A DNA stretch of 64,000 bases from Bog-756 sp963710495. Its GTDB lineage: Bacteria > Actinomycetota > Acidimicrobiia > Acidimicrobiales > RAAP-2. The DNA is taken from the NCBI GenBank assembly GCA_963710495.1, contig CAVQAI010000009.1, positions 186,001-250,000 on the forward strand. The letters run 5' to 3'. The notes beneath the pieces are model-generated. The model did not search any database, had not been told where the DNA came from, and saw only the letters and a list, made by a program, of their open reading frames with translations. Positions 8,881-20,773 of the stretch are shown here, one piece after another (within the stretch, counting starts at the first letter, position 1; every line of letters starts with the position of its first letter). A program made the translations under genes and the position numbers.

Positions 8881-8932
8881 GCGCCACCCGAGCGGCACCT
8901 GAACGGCCCGAGCGCCCGGGCCGGCGATCCGC

Positions 8933-9790
8933 TCAGGACAGGGCCTGGGCCATGGCCTCCTGGGTCCGAGCCGCCGCCGCCGACAGCGCCGACCGGTCGG
9001 GGCCCGCACCGAGGATGGAGCGCGATGCGCTGGCCAGGACCGAGCCGGGTGGGCAGCCGGCGAACAACGAGCCCACCTCGGCCGCGCCGGCCCCCTGGGC
9101 GCCCACCCCGGGGGCCAGGATGACCCCGTCCAGGTCGCCGAGGTGGAACGACGACGGCTGGAGGGTGGCGCCCACCACCGCGCCCACCGTGCCGGGCGGC
9201 AGGTCGCCACCCCGGTTGCGCCGGGCGATCTCCTCCAGCAGGGCATCCTCCACCGAAGGGCCGCGGCCGGCCTCGGTGCGGGCCTGCTGGAGGGAACGGC
9301 CCTCGGGGTTGGAGCTGCGCACCACGACGATCACGCCGCGTTGGTGGAGGGCAGCCACGTCGAACATGGGCTGGAGGGCACCGACCCCGAGGTAGGCCAC
9401 GGCCGTCACCGCATCCCCGGCCAGGGCACTGTCCGGGCCCAACCAGGCTGCGGCGTAGGCCTCCATGGTGGTCCCGATGTCACCGCGCTTGGCGTCCAGG
9501 ATGACCACGAACCCGGCCGAGCGGGCGGCGGCGACCACCGACTCGAGCGCGGCCAAACCCGCCGAACCGTGACGCTCGAAGAACGCAACCTGAGGCTTGA
9601 GCACCGAGACGACCCCCTCGAAGGCCTCCAGGCACCGCAAGCCGAAATCGCGCAGCCCGCCGCCGTTGTCGGGTAGGCCCCAGCCGTCCAACAGGGTGCG
9701 GGAGGGGTCGATGCCCGCGCACAAGGGCCCGCAGGCGGCCACCGCCGCCGAGACCCGGTGGCGGAACGACGGGGCCGCGGCCTCAGCCAT
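8933..9790 (-). CDS. pyrF: Orotidine 5'-phosphate decarboxylase (type 2)
   Basis: It converts OMP to UMP, the last step of UMP synthesis. LDAKRGDIGTTMEAYA near residue 100 is the signature of the long, mycobacterial-type enzyme, and LCAGIDPSRTLLDGWGLP marks the N-terminus. The length is 285 residues. The ATG at 9790 overlaps the end of pyrD by eight bases, as do several other junctions in this operon, so translation is probably coupled. It is the last gene of the pyr operon. Confidence 0.95.
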   Translation of the reverse strand: MAEAAAPSFRHRVSAAVAACGPLCAGIDPSRTLLDGWGLPDNGGGLRDFGLRCLEAFEGVVSVLKPQVAFFERHGSAGLAALESVVAAARSAGFVVILDAKRGDIGTTMEAYAAAWLGPDSALAGDAVTAVAYLGVGALQPMFDVAALHQRGVIVVVRSSNPEGRSLQQARTEAGRGPSVEDALLEEIARRNRGGDLPPGTVGAVVGATLQPSSFHLGDLDGVILAPGVGAQGAGAAEVGSLFAGCPPGSVLASASRSILGAGPDRSALSAAAARTQEAMAQALS

Positions 9791-10775
9791 GGGCCGTCCC
9801 GACCAGCTCACGCAAGCGGCGCACCCCCCGGCGCGAGCACCAACGCTCCATCCCGTGCAGCACCTTGAGGGGGGCCCGGGGGTCGTAGAAGGTGGCCGTG
9901 CCCACCTGGACGGCATCGGCCCCGGCCAGCATCAGCTCGACGGCGTCCTCGGCCGTCGACACTCCGCCCACGCCGACGATGGCGGCCCCGGGGTGGGCGG
10001 CCCGGACGTCGAACACGGCGCGGACGGCCAGCGGGTGGAGGGCCCGGCCGGACAGCCCGCCCCCGCCCGGGCCCGAGCCGAGGACCGGTCGCCGCCGCTC
10101 GAGGTCGACGGCCATGGCCAGCACCGTGTTGACCAGCGTCACCCCGTCGGCTCCGGCGGCCAGGGCGGCGCCGGCCACCTCGGCGATGTCGGCCACCGTC
10201 GGGCTCAGCTTGGCCCATCGGGGCAGACCCGGACAGTGCTCGGCCACCGCCGACACCACCTCGGCGGTGGCCGCCGGCGAGTGGGCGAACATCCGCCGCC
10301 GGTCCTCGATGTTCGGGCAGCTCACATTGACCTCGAGGGCCACGACCCCCGGGGCCCCCGCCACCATGGCGGCCGCCCGGGCGAAGTCGTCGACCCGCTG
10401 GCCCCAGATACTGGCCACCACCCGGGCCCCCGCCGCGCTGAGCCGGGTCAGGTCGTCGGCCAGCCAGGCCTTCACACCGGGTCCCTGGAGCCCCACGCTG
10501 TTGAGCATCCCGGTCGCCGTCGGATGGACCCGCGGCGCCGGGTTGCCCGGCCACGGCTCGGCGGCCAGCGACTTGACCACCACCGCGCCGAGCTCGTCCA
10601 GGGGGAAGTAGGCCTGGAGCTCGTCGCCATGGCCCGAGGTGCCCGAGGCGGTCATGACCGGATTGGGCAGCTCGAGGGAGCCGATCCGGGCGGTGAGGTC
10701 CACGTCGCCGGCGGTCACCGCCCGCCAGGCCCGGCGGGCGCGCTCCGAGCGGGGACGGTGGGTGGAGTCGCTCAT
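9783..10775 (-). CDS. pyrD: Dihydroorotate dehydrogenase, class 1 (1B-like)
   Basis: It oxidises dihydroorotate to orotate. The 330-residue protein has the FMN-binding barrel with NPVMTASGTSGHG near residue 37, LNSVGLQGPG, and NVSCPN, in which cysteine is the class 1 catalytic base (class 2 enzymes have serine there). It lacks the N-terminal membrane helix of class 2. Class 1B enzymes work with PyrK, an FAD/2Fe-2S partner, but no pyrK lies in this operon. The ATG at 10775 follows the carB stop by four bases. Confidence 0.92.
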   Translation of the reverse strand: MSDSTHRPRSERARRAWRAVTAGDVDLTARIGSLELPNPVMTASGTSGHGDELQAYFPLDELGAVVVKSLAAEPWPGNPAPRVHPTATGMLNSVGLQGPGVKAWLADDLTRLSAAGARVVASIWGQRVDDFARAAAMVAGAPGVVALEVNVSCPNIEDRRRMFAHSPAATAEVVSAVAEHCPGLPRWAKLSPTVADIAEVAGAALAAGADGVTLVNTVLAMAVDLERRRPVLGSGPGGGGLSGRALHPLAVRAVFDVRAAHPGAAIVGVGGVSTAEDAVELMLAGADAVQVGTATFYDPRAPLKVLHGMERWCSRRGVRRLRELVGTAHG

Positions 10776-10779
10776 CCGG

Positions 10780-14093
<3,314 letters not shown>

Positions 14094-14094
<1 letters not shown>

Positions 14095-15233
14095 CAGCCC
14101 GACCCCGCCCGGCTCCGGCCCGACCCGGAACCGGTCGCCTCCATCAGGTCGGCGAACTCGCCGAACAGGTAGCGGGCGTCGTGAGGGCCGGGCCCCGCCT
14201 CGGGGTGGTACTGGACACCGAAGGCCGGCGCGTCCTGGCTCCGGACGCCTTCGATCACGCCGTCGTTGAGGTTCACGTGGGTGACCTCCGAGCCGGACAA
14301 CGAGCCCTCGGCCACGGCGTAGTTGTGGTTCTGCGAGGTGATCTCGACCCGGCCGGTGGCGAGCTGGCGGACCGGGTGGTTGCCGCCATGGTGGCCGAAG
14401 GGGAGCTTGTAGGTGGACGCCCCGAGCGCGCTGGCCAGCAGCTGGTGACCGAGGCAGATCCCGAACACCGGGACCTGGCCGGACTCGACCAGGGCCCGGA
14501 CCTCGGCGATGATCGGGGCCAGAGCGGAAGGGTCCCCCGGCCCGTTCGAGAGGAACACGCCGTCGGGCTCCATGGCCAGCACGGCCTCGGCCGGGGTCGA
14601 GGCCGGCACCACGGTGATGGTGGCCAGCTCGCCGAGCTGGCGCAGCATCGCCTCCTTCACGCCGAAGTCGTAGGCCACCACCCGGTAGGGGCCCCGGCCC
14701 CGGGTGTAGGGCGATGCGGTGGTCACCGTCGACACCAGGTCGCGGCCGTCGGTGGCCGGTGCCCGAGCGGCGGCTTCGACCAGCTCGGCCTCGGGGGCGG
14801 GGCCGAAGGCGCAGGGCATGGCGCCCCGGTCGCGTAGGTGACGGGTGAGGCGCCGCGTGTCGATCCCGCTGATGCCCGGTATCCCGCAGCGGACCAGGAG
14901 GGCGTCGAGGGTCCCCTCGGCGCGCCAGCTGCTCGGCTGGGCGACCAGGTCACGGACGATGATCCCCCGACACCAGGGTCGGTCGGCTTCGTCGTCCTGG
15001 CGGTTCACCCCGTAGTTGCCGATGTGGGGATAGGTGAAGGCGATGACCTGCCCGGCGTAGGAGGGGTCGGTGATCACCTCCTGGTAGCCCGAGAGCACCG
15101 TGTTGAACACCGCTTCCCCGGTGGCCACGCCGGTGTCGGGGACGGCGCCGATGGCCTCGCCCTCGAACCGGGTGCCGTCGGACAGGACGAGCAACGCCTC
15201 GGGCCGGGCCGCGGCGCCGTTCCGCCCGCTCAT
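14094..15233 (-). CDS. carA: Carbamoyl-phosphate synthase small subunit
   Basis: This glutaminase subunit supplies ammonia to CarB. In the 379 residues, VLSGYQEVITDPSYAGQ marks the N-terminal domain. The class I amidotransferase domain carries the nucleophile in FGICLGHQLLASALG and the His-Glu pair in VQYHPEAGPGPHD. The ATG at 15233 overlaps the pyrC stop by four bases (ATGA) and is confirmed by the ALLVLSDGTRFEGEAIG start. No odd features. Confidence 0.97.
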
Positions 15234-16552
15234 CGCCGAGCCTCCCCCTCGATCACGACCGGCTCCCCCCGGAGGATCGTGTGGCGGGCCCGGCCCGTCA
15301 GCCGGCGCCCGGCAAAGGGGGTGTTGTGGCTGCGGCTGGCCAGACTCCCCGGGTCGACGGTCCAGGTCGTGGCGGGGTCGATCACGCACAGGTTGGCCGC
15401 CGCGCCGGGTTCGACGGGACCGCCCTGCCCGCCCCCGCCCACCCGGTCCAGCCCGGCGATCGAGGCCGGTTGCCAGCTCATCAGGGCGAGCACCCGGCCG
15501 GCCGGCAGCCCGAGCTCGGTCAGGGCGAGCGACAGGGCGGTCTCCAGGCCCAACATGCCCGGAGGCGCCTGGTCGAAGGGGAGATCCTTGAGCTCGGGGG
15601 CGTGGGGGGCGTGGTCGGTGGCCACCGCGTCGATCGTCCCGTCGGTCAGTCCCGCCTTGACCGCATCCACGTCGGGCTTCGGCCGCAGCGGGGGGTTCAC
15701 CCTGAAGGTCGGGTCGTAGCCGGCGGCGCACCCGTCGGTCAGGGTGAAGTGATGGGGGGCGGCCTCGGCCGTCACCGGCAGATGCTCGGCCTTGGCCTGG
15801 CGCACCAGGCCGACCGAGACGGCGGTCGAGAGATGGAGCAGGTGCAGGCGGGCCCGGGTGGCCCGGGCCAGGGTGATGTCGCGCGCCACCATCACCTCCT
15901 CGGCGGCCCCCGGTGAGCCCGGGAGGCCCAGGCGGCTGGACCACGAGCCCTCGTGCATGGCGCCACCGTCGGCCAGGGAACGGTCTTCGCAATGCTGGGC
16001 CAGCGTCACCCCGAGGCCCCGGGCGTACTCGAGGGCCCGGCGCATCAGGCCGGCCGACTGCACGCCCGATCCGTCGTCGGTGAACAGCCGGACCCCGAGC
16101 CCGGCCAACTCGGCCATGGGGGCCAGCCGTTCGCCGGCCCGGCCGATGGTGATGGCACCGGCCACGGCCACTTCGGCGCTGGCCCCGGCGGACAGCTCGA
16201 AGACGTTGCGGACCGCCTCGGCCGAGTCGAGGGGCGGGTCGGTGTTGGGCATGGCCACCACCGCCGTGTACCCCCCGAGGGCGGCGGCCCGGGTGCCCGT
16301 CTCGATCGTCTCGGACTCCTCGCGGCCCGGCTCGCGCAGATGGGTGTGCAGGTCGACCAGGCCCGGTCCGACCAGGCAGCCCCCGGCCTCGAGCACCGTC
16401 GCCCCCCGGGGAAGGGTCATGCTCTCCTCCACCGCGGCGATCAGCCCATCCCTCACCAGCAGGTCGGCCCGGCGCTCCCCGTGCTGGTCGATCACCGTCC
16501 CCCCGCGGACGACCACGGTCGGACGTGCCCTCGGGCCGGCGTTGTCAGCCAT
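15230..16552 (-). CDS. pyrC: Dihydroorotase (class I)
   Basis: It cyclises carbamoyl aspartate to dihydroorotate. The metal-binding DLHTHLREPGREESETIETG begins near residue 62, the LHLLHLSTAVS segment lies near residue 235, and ATDHAPH near residue 306 supplies the catalytic aspartate. Length is 440 residues. The ATG at 16552 overlaps the pyrB stop by eight bases. Twenty-two extra codons upstream in frame are inside pyrB and show no similarity, so they are excluded. Confidence 0.96.
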   Translation of the reverse strand: MADNAGPRARPTVVVRGGTVIDQHGERRADLLVRDGLIAAVEESMTLPRGATVLEAGGCLVGPGLVDLHTHLREPGREESETIETGTRAAALGGYTAVVAMPNTDPPLDSAEAVRNVFELSAGASAEVAVAGAITIGRAGERLAPMAELAGLGVRLFTDDGSGVQSAGLMRRALEYARGLGVTLAQHCEDRSLADGGAMHEGSWSSRLGLPGSPGAAEEVMVARDITLARATRARLHLLHLSTAVSVGLVRQAKAEHLPVTAEAAPHHFTLTDGCAAGYDPTFRVNPPLRPKPDVDAVKAGLTDGTIDAVATDHAPHAPELKDLPFDQAPPGMLGLETALSLALTELGLPAGRVLALMSWQPASIAGLDRVGGGGQGGPVEPGAAANLCVIDPATTWTVDPGSLASRSHNTPFAGRRLTGRARHTILRGEPVVIEGEARR

Positions 16553-17513
16553 GATCGCCGCCCTCGACCGCCCCCGGCCCCAGCATGAGAAAGAGCACCG
16601 CCATGCGGACGGCCACACCGTTGCTCACCTGGTCGGTGACGAGGGAGGCGGGGAGCTCGGCCACATCCGAGGCGATCTCGACGCCCCGGACCATCGGCCC
16701 CGGGTGCAGGATGACCGCTCCCGGCTGGAGCGAGGCCGCCCGTCGGGCCGTCAGCCCGTACCCGGCGGTGTACTCCCGCAGCGAGGGGACGAACTCCCCG
16801 CTGCCCCGCTCCGACTGCACCCGCAGCAGGGAGACCACGTCGGCCTTGGGCAGGACCTCGTCCAGCTGGTGGGTGGCGGCCGCCACCGGCCAGCCCTCGA
16901 GGGAGGGCGGCAGCAGGGTGGCCGGGGCCACCAGGGTGACCTCGGCCCCCATGGCCGCGTAGGCGGTGATCTGCGAACGGGCCACCCGGCTGTGGCGGAT
17001 GTCGCCCACGATGGCCACCCGCAGACCTTGGAACCCGGCCATTCCCCCGTCGCCGCCGCCCAGAGCCTGGCGAACCGTGTACAGGTCGAGGAGCGCCTGG
17101 GTCGGGTGCTCGTGCCAGCCGTCCCCGGCATTGATGACCGAGCAGTGCTCGACCCATCCGGCCACCCGGGCCGGCACGCCGGAGGAGGCGTGCCGGATGA
17201 TCACACAGTCGATCCCGATGGCCCCGATGGTCTCGACGGTGTCGCGCAGGGACTCACCCTTGTTGAGCGAGGACGATCCGGCGGCGAACGAGAGCACGTC
17301 GGCCGACATCCGTTTGGCCGCCGTCTCGAACGACATGCGGGTCCGGGTCGAGTCCTCGAAGAACAGGGTGGCCACCGTTCGGCCGCGCAGGGTGGGCACT
17401 TTCGGGTTGGCCCGCCGACCCACCTCGACGAACGAGTCGGCCACCCGGAGCACGGAGGCGATCCCGTCGGCATCGAGATCGTCCATGCCGAGCAGGTGGT
17501 CGGGGAAGGTCAC
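16545..17513 (-). CDS. pyrB: Aspartate carbamoyltransferase catalytic subunit
   Basis: It condenses carbamoyl phosphate with aspartate. The carbamoyl-phosphate loop FFEDSTRTRMSFE lies near residue 55 and HPTQALLDLYT near residue 140. Length is 322 residues. The GTG at 17513 overlaps the pyrR stop as GTGA, and TFPDHLLGMDDLDADG after it is the expected N-terminus. No pyrI regulatory subunit is present, as usual in Actinobacteria. Confidence 0.96.
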   Translation of the reverse strand: MTFPDHLLGMDDLDADGIASVLRVADSFVEVGRRANPKVPTLRGRTVATLFFEDSTRTRMSFETAAKRMSADVLSFAAGSSSLNKGESLRDTVETIGAIGIDCVIIRHASSGVPARVAGWVEHCSVINAGDGWHEHPTQALLDLYTVRQALGGGDGGMAGFQGLRVAIVGDIRHSRVARSQITAYAAMGAEVTLVAPATLLPPSLEGWPVAAATHQLDEVLPKADVVSLLRVQSERGSGEFVPSLREYTAGYGLTARRAASLQPGAVILHPGPMVRGVEIASDVAELPASLVTDQVSNGVAVRMAVLFLMLGPGAVEGGDHG

Positions 17514-18079
17514 CGGCTGACCAGGTCCCCCAGGGACACCCCGTCGGTGGACACGTCGACCATCTCGTCCCGCCGGGTGGGCAGGTTCTTGCCCACGAAG
17601 TCGGGCCGGATGGGGAGCTCCCGGTGTCCCCGGTCGACCATGACCGCCAGCTGGATGACCTGGGCCCTCCCGTAGTCGCCGAGCGCATTGAGGGCGGCGC
17701 GGATGGTGCGGCCGGTGAAGAGCACGTCGTCGACCAGCACCACGGTGGCGCCGTTCAGGTCCATCCCGATGTCGGTGACGGCTTCGGGGAGCACCGGCCG
17801 CAGCCCGATGTCGTCGCGGTAGAAGGCGACATCCAGGGTGCCCACCGGTACCGACACCCCTTCGACCTCGGCGAGGGTGTCGGCCAGGTGCTCGGCGATG
17901 GCCACGCCGCCGGTCTGCAGTCCGATGAGGACGACGTCGTGGAGCCCCCGGTTGCGCTCGGCGACCTCGTGGGCCATCCGGGTGACGGCCCGGTGCACAT
18001 CGTCCGCCGACATCACCTGGGCCCGGGGAACGAACACAGCACCCCGCGGGCGGGTATGGCTGCGTTCGCGTTCGGCCAC
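17510..18079 (-). CDS. pyrR: PyrR bifunctional regulator / uracil phosphoribosyltransferase
   Basis: PyrR binds pyr mRNA in a UMP-dependent way and has weak uracil phosphoribosyltransferase activity. The 189 residues contain the PRPP loop VVLVDDVLFTGRTIRAAL near residue 115, and VGIxxGG-like VLIGLQTGGVAIAEHLA earlier. The GTG at 18079 has a strong AGGAGG site five bases upstream. That site lies in the 3' arm of a hairpin that matches the PyrR-binding loop, so PyrR probably represses its own translation and, by coupling, that of the whole operon. Confidence 0.96.
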   Translation of the reverse strand: MAERERSHTRPRGAVFVPRAQVMSADDVHRAVTRMAHEVAERNRGLHDVVLIGLQTGGVAIAEHLADTLAEVEGVSVPVGTLDVAFYRDDIGLRPVLPEAVTDIGMDLNGATVVLVDDVLFTGRTIRAALNALGDYGRAQVIQLAVMVDRGHRELPIRPDFVGKNLPTRRDEMVDVSTDGVSLGDLVSR

Positions 18080-18086
18080 CTGCTCC

Positions 18087-18129
18087 TCCTGTCCGTTCGG
18101 GCCTCACGGGACCCGCTTCACGGTCAGGA
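18087..18129 (-). promoter_or_regulatory. PyrR-binding loop sequestering the pyrR Shine-Dalgarno
   Basis: Read on the minus strand, the 55 bases between nusB and pyrR fold into one long hairpin. The outer stem pairs TCCTG with CAGGA, the next pairs CCGT with ACGG, a purine-rich GAAGC/GA internal loop follows, and the tip is GGG-T-CC-CGTGA-GG-CCC with a bulged T. This is the layout of the known PyrR anti-antiterminator loop (consensus tip GUCCnGnGAGGC). The outer CAGGA arm includes part of the AGGAGG ribosome site at 18085-18090. Mycobacterial PyrR is known to act on translation, which fits. No terminator follows. Confidence 0.85.
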
Positions 18130-18134
18130 CCCGA

Positions 18135-18560
18135 CTATACCCTCCCGCCGCCCGAGCCATCCCCCGGTCCGCGCAGCTCGGCGGCCAGGGTGGCGAGGAC
18201 GCCGTTGACGAACCGACCGGAATCGTCCGTCGAGTAGACCGCGGCCAGTTCCACCGCCTCGTCCAGGATGACCGCGGTCGGGACGTCCGGTGACCCGAGC
18301 AGCTCGGCCACGGCCAGCCGCAGCACGTTGCGGTCGACCACCGCCATGCGGGCCACCTCCCAGCCGATGGCCGCCCGCCCGATGAGGCCGTCGATCTCGG
18401 CTCGTCGGCCTTCGACCGTGCGCAGCAGCGCCGCCGCATAGGGGTCGGGGGCCACGGCCAGCCCGTCCACCACCTGAGAGACGGGCTCACCCTTGAGCTC
18501 GGCCTCGTAGAGCAGCGTGAGGGCCCGCTCACGGGCCTGATGACGGGACGCTCCCTCCAT
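18135..18560 (-). CDS. nusB: Transcription antitermination factor NusB
   Basis: NusB joins NusE/S10 on boxA RNA in rRNA antitermination. The 141-residue protein starts with SRHQARERALTLLYEAEL and contains DRNVLRLAVAELL and AVILDEAVELAAVYSTDDSGRFVNGVL, typical of the all-helical NusB fold. It follows efp by 31 bases and ends six bases before the PyrR hairpin, so the pyr operon may be read through from the efp-nusB transcript. Confidence 0.95.
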   Translation of the reverse strand: MEGASRHQARERALTLLYEAELKGEPVSQVVDGLAVAPDPYAAALLRTVEGRRAEIDGLIGRAAIGWEVARMAVVDRNVLRLAVAELLGSPDVPTAVILDEAVELAAVYSTDDSGRFVNGVLATLAAELRGPGDGSGGGRV

Positions 18561-18591
18561 GGCGGTCCCGGGGCCGGGCCAGACCGGGCGG

Positions 18592-19152
18592 TCAGGCTCG
18601 GGTCAGGTACTCCCCCGACCGGGTGTCGACCTTGATCTTCTCGCCCGGGTTGACGAAGAGCGGTACCTGGAGCACCAACCCGGTCTCCAGGGTGGCGGGC
18701 TTGCGGGCCCCGGACACCCGGTCCCCCTGGAGCCCGGGCTCGGTGTTGGTCACGGTCAGCTCGACCGCCGCCGGCAGGTCGACCCCGACGATCTCGGTGC
18801 CGAAGAACTGCAGCACGGCGTCGTCTCCCTCCTTGAGGAACTTGGCTGCGGCGCCGAGCAGTCCGGTCTCCACCTGGAGCTGCTCGTAGGAGGTGGTGTC
18901 CATGAACACGTACTCCGAGCCGTCACGGTAGAGGAATTGCATTGCCCGCTTGTCGATGATGGCCTGCTCCAGCTTCTCGTCGGCCCGGAAGGTGCGGTCG
19001 ATGACCGCCCCGGTCCGCTGGTTCTTCAAGCGGGTCCGTACGAAGGCCCCCCCTTTGCCCGGCTTGACGTGCTGGAACTCGACCACCGAGAACAGGCCTT
19101 CGGGGAGCTCGAGGGTCATGCCGTTGCGGAGATCGTTGGAGGAGACAGCCAT
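18592..19152 (-). CDS. efp: Translation elongation factor P
   Basis: EF-P rescues ribosomes stalled at polyproline. The 186 residues include NDLRNGMTLELPEGLFSVVE and VKPGKGGAFVRTRLKN, with the loop lysine at residue 33 that is modified in some bacteria. The remaining OB-fold domains are intact and end VDTRSGEYLTRA. The ATG shares one base with the pepQ stop. Confidence 0.97.
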   Translation of the reverse strand: MAVSSNDLRNGMTLELPEGLFSVVEFQHVKPGKGGAFVRTRLKNQRTGAVIDRTFRADEKLEQAIIDKRAMQFLYRDGSEYVFMDTTSYEQLQVETGLLGAAAKFLKEGDDAVLQFFGTEIVGVDLPAAVELTVTNTEPGLQGDRVSGARKPATLETGLVLQVPLFVNPGEKIKVDTRSGEYLTRA

Positions 19153-20318
19153 CAGACAGCGACTTCCTTCGGGAAGAGGGTGAGCGGGCGGCACCCGTCC
19201 TCGGTCACCACCAGGGTGTCCTCGATGCGAACACCGCCGGTTGCGGGCAAGTACACGCCGGGCTCCACGGTGACGACGGTGCCGGGTTCGAGGATAGCAG
19301 TGGACCCCGGTCCGACCGACGGGGCCTCGTGGATGTCGAGCCCTACGCCGTGACCGGTCCCGTGCTCGAACCGGTCCCCCCAGCCCGAGGCGTCGATGAC
19401 CTGGCGGCAGGCCTGGTCCACGGTGCCGGCGGCGACACCGGGTCCAACCGACACGACGCCCTGCCGCTGGGCTTCGGCCACCAGGTCGAAGACGGTGGCC
19501 AGCTCGCCGGTCGGCCGGCCGCCGATGCAGAACGTGCGGGTCATGTCCGAGCGGTAGCCCTCGAAGACGGCGCCGAAGTCGACCACCACAGGGTCGCCTG
19601 CCCCGATGGGCCGGTCCCCCGGCCGGGCGTGCGGCTTGGCCGAGTTCTCTCCCGAGGCCACGATGGTCTCGAAGGCGCTGTCCTCGGCGCCCCGCTCCCG
19701 CATGGCATGGTCGAGGGCGGCGGCGAACCTCGACTCGGTGAGGCGCCCACCCTCCCGGGTCCCGGCCGCGGCCAGCCGCGGCAGCACCGCGGCCAGAGCC
19801 TCGTCGGCGATGGCCGCGGCCCGCTCCATGCGGGCCACCTCTCCGGCGTCCTTCACCGTCCGGAGCCGCTCGACCAGCCCCCGGGTCGGCGACAAGGCCG
19901 CCGGGGAAAGCAGTTCCTCCCAGGCGCGCATGGCCGACCAGCTCACCTGGTCGGCCTCGAGCCCGATGGTGGCCAGTCCCCCGGCCGCGGCGACCACGGC
20001 CTGGCGCTGTGCCGGGAGGTTCCCGATAGCCACCTCGACGTCGCCGTCGACACCGGAGTCGGCCAGCTGCTCGGCCGCCTGGGTGCGGTAACGACCGTCG
20101 GTCACCAGCAAGGCCCGGTCCCCGGTGACGAGCAGCGAACCGGCCGAGCCACTGAAGCCGCTCAGCCAGCGGACGTTGGCCGGTGTGGTCACCACCAGCG
20201 CGTCCACCCGTGCATCGTCCGGGCCCGCCCGCGCCAACAGCCCCCGCAGCCTTCCCATCCGGGGGCGCACCCCGGGTGCAGGCATCGCTCCACCCTCCAT
20301 CCGGCCTGCTCCGCTCAC
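19152..20318 (-). CDS. pepQ: M24 family Xaa-Pro aminopeptidase/dipeptidase
   Basis: This metallopeptidase cleaves bonds before or after proline. An N-terminal creatinase-like domain (VRWLSGFSGSAGSLLV) precedes the pita-bread domain, whose metal ligands are seen in VVVDFGAVFEGYRSDMTRTF, GTGHGVGLDIHEAP, VTVEPGVYLP and VRIEDTLVV. The GTG at 20318 overlaps the aroQ stop as GTGA. An ATG at 20285 with GGAGG before it is an alternative that removes 11 residues. Location just before efp is common, and both act on proline-linked processes. Confidence 0.9.
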   Translation of the reverse strand: MSGAGRMEGGAMPAPGVRPRMGRLRGLLARAGPDDARVDALVVTTPANVRWLSGFSGSAGSLLVTGDRALLVTDGRYRTQAAEQLADSGVDGDVEVAIGNLPAQRQAVVAAAGGLATIGLEADQVSWSAMRAWEELLSPAALSPTRGLVERLRTVKDAGEVARMERAAAIADEALAAVLPRLAAAGTREGGRLTESRFAAALDHAMRERGAEDSAFETIVASGENSAKPHARPGDRPIGAGDPVVVDFGAVFEGYRSDMTRTFCIGGRPTGELATVFDLVAEAQRQGVVSVGPGVAAGTVDQACRQVIDASGWGDRFEHGTGHGVGLDIHEAPSVGPGSTAILEPGTVVTVEPGVYLPATGGVRIEDTLVVTEDGCRPLTLFPKEVAV

Positions 20319-20773
20319 TCGGCCGGGCTGTCCCGGAGCAGATGGTCGACGGCCTCGACGGCCAGCCGGTAGCCGACACCCCCGAACCCGGCGATGGACC
20401 CGGCTGACACCGGTGCCAGCACCGAGGTGTGGCGGAAGGGCTCCCGGGCGGCCGGGTTCGACAGATGCAGCTCGACCACGGGTCCGTCGAAGGCGGCCAG
20501 GGCATCGTGCAGCGACCAGGAGGTGTGGGAGAGCGCGCCGGCATTGACGACCAGGGCGGCGGCCCGGTGGCGCGCCCGGTGGACCGCCTCGACCAGCTCC
20601 CCCTCGTGGTTGCTCTGGGTGTGCTCGACCTGGTACCCGAGGCCGGTGGCCGTCTCCTGCGCCACCCGTACGTGGTCCTCGAGCCTGGCCCGACCGTAGA
20701 TCTCGGGCTCACGCTCGCCCAGCAGGTCGAGGTTCGGCCCGGACAGGAGCACGATGAGGCCCCCGTCGCTCAC
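20315..20773 (-). CDS. aroQ: 3-dehydroquinate dehydratase, type II
   Basis: It dehydrates 3-dehydroquinate in the shikimate pathway. The 152-residue type II fold is recognised by GPNLDLLGEREPEIYG with the catalytic tyrosine, SNHEGELVEAVH, NAGALSHTSWSLHDAL and ELHLSNPAARE. The GTG at 20773 overlaps the aroB stop as GTGA. Confidence 0.97.
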   Translation of the reverse strand: MSDGGLIVLLSGPNLDLLGEREPEIYGRARLEDHVRVAQETATGLGYQVEHTQSNHEGELVEAVHRARHRAAALVVNAGALSHTSWSLHDALAAFDGPVVELHLSNPAAREPFRHTSVLAPVSAGSIAGFGGVGYRLAVEAVDHLLRDSPAE

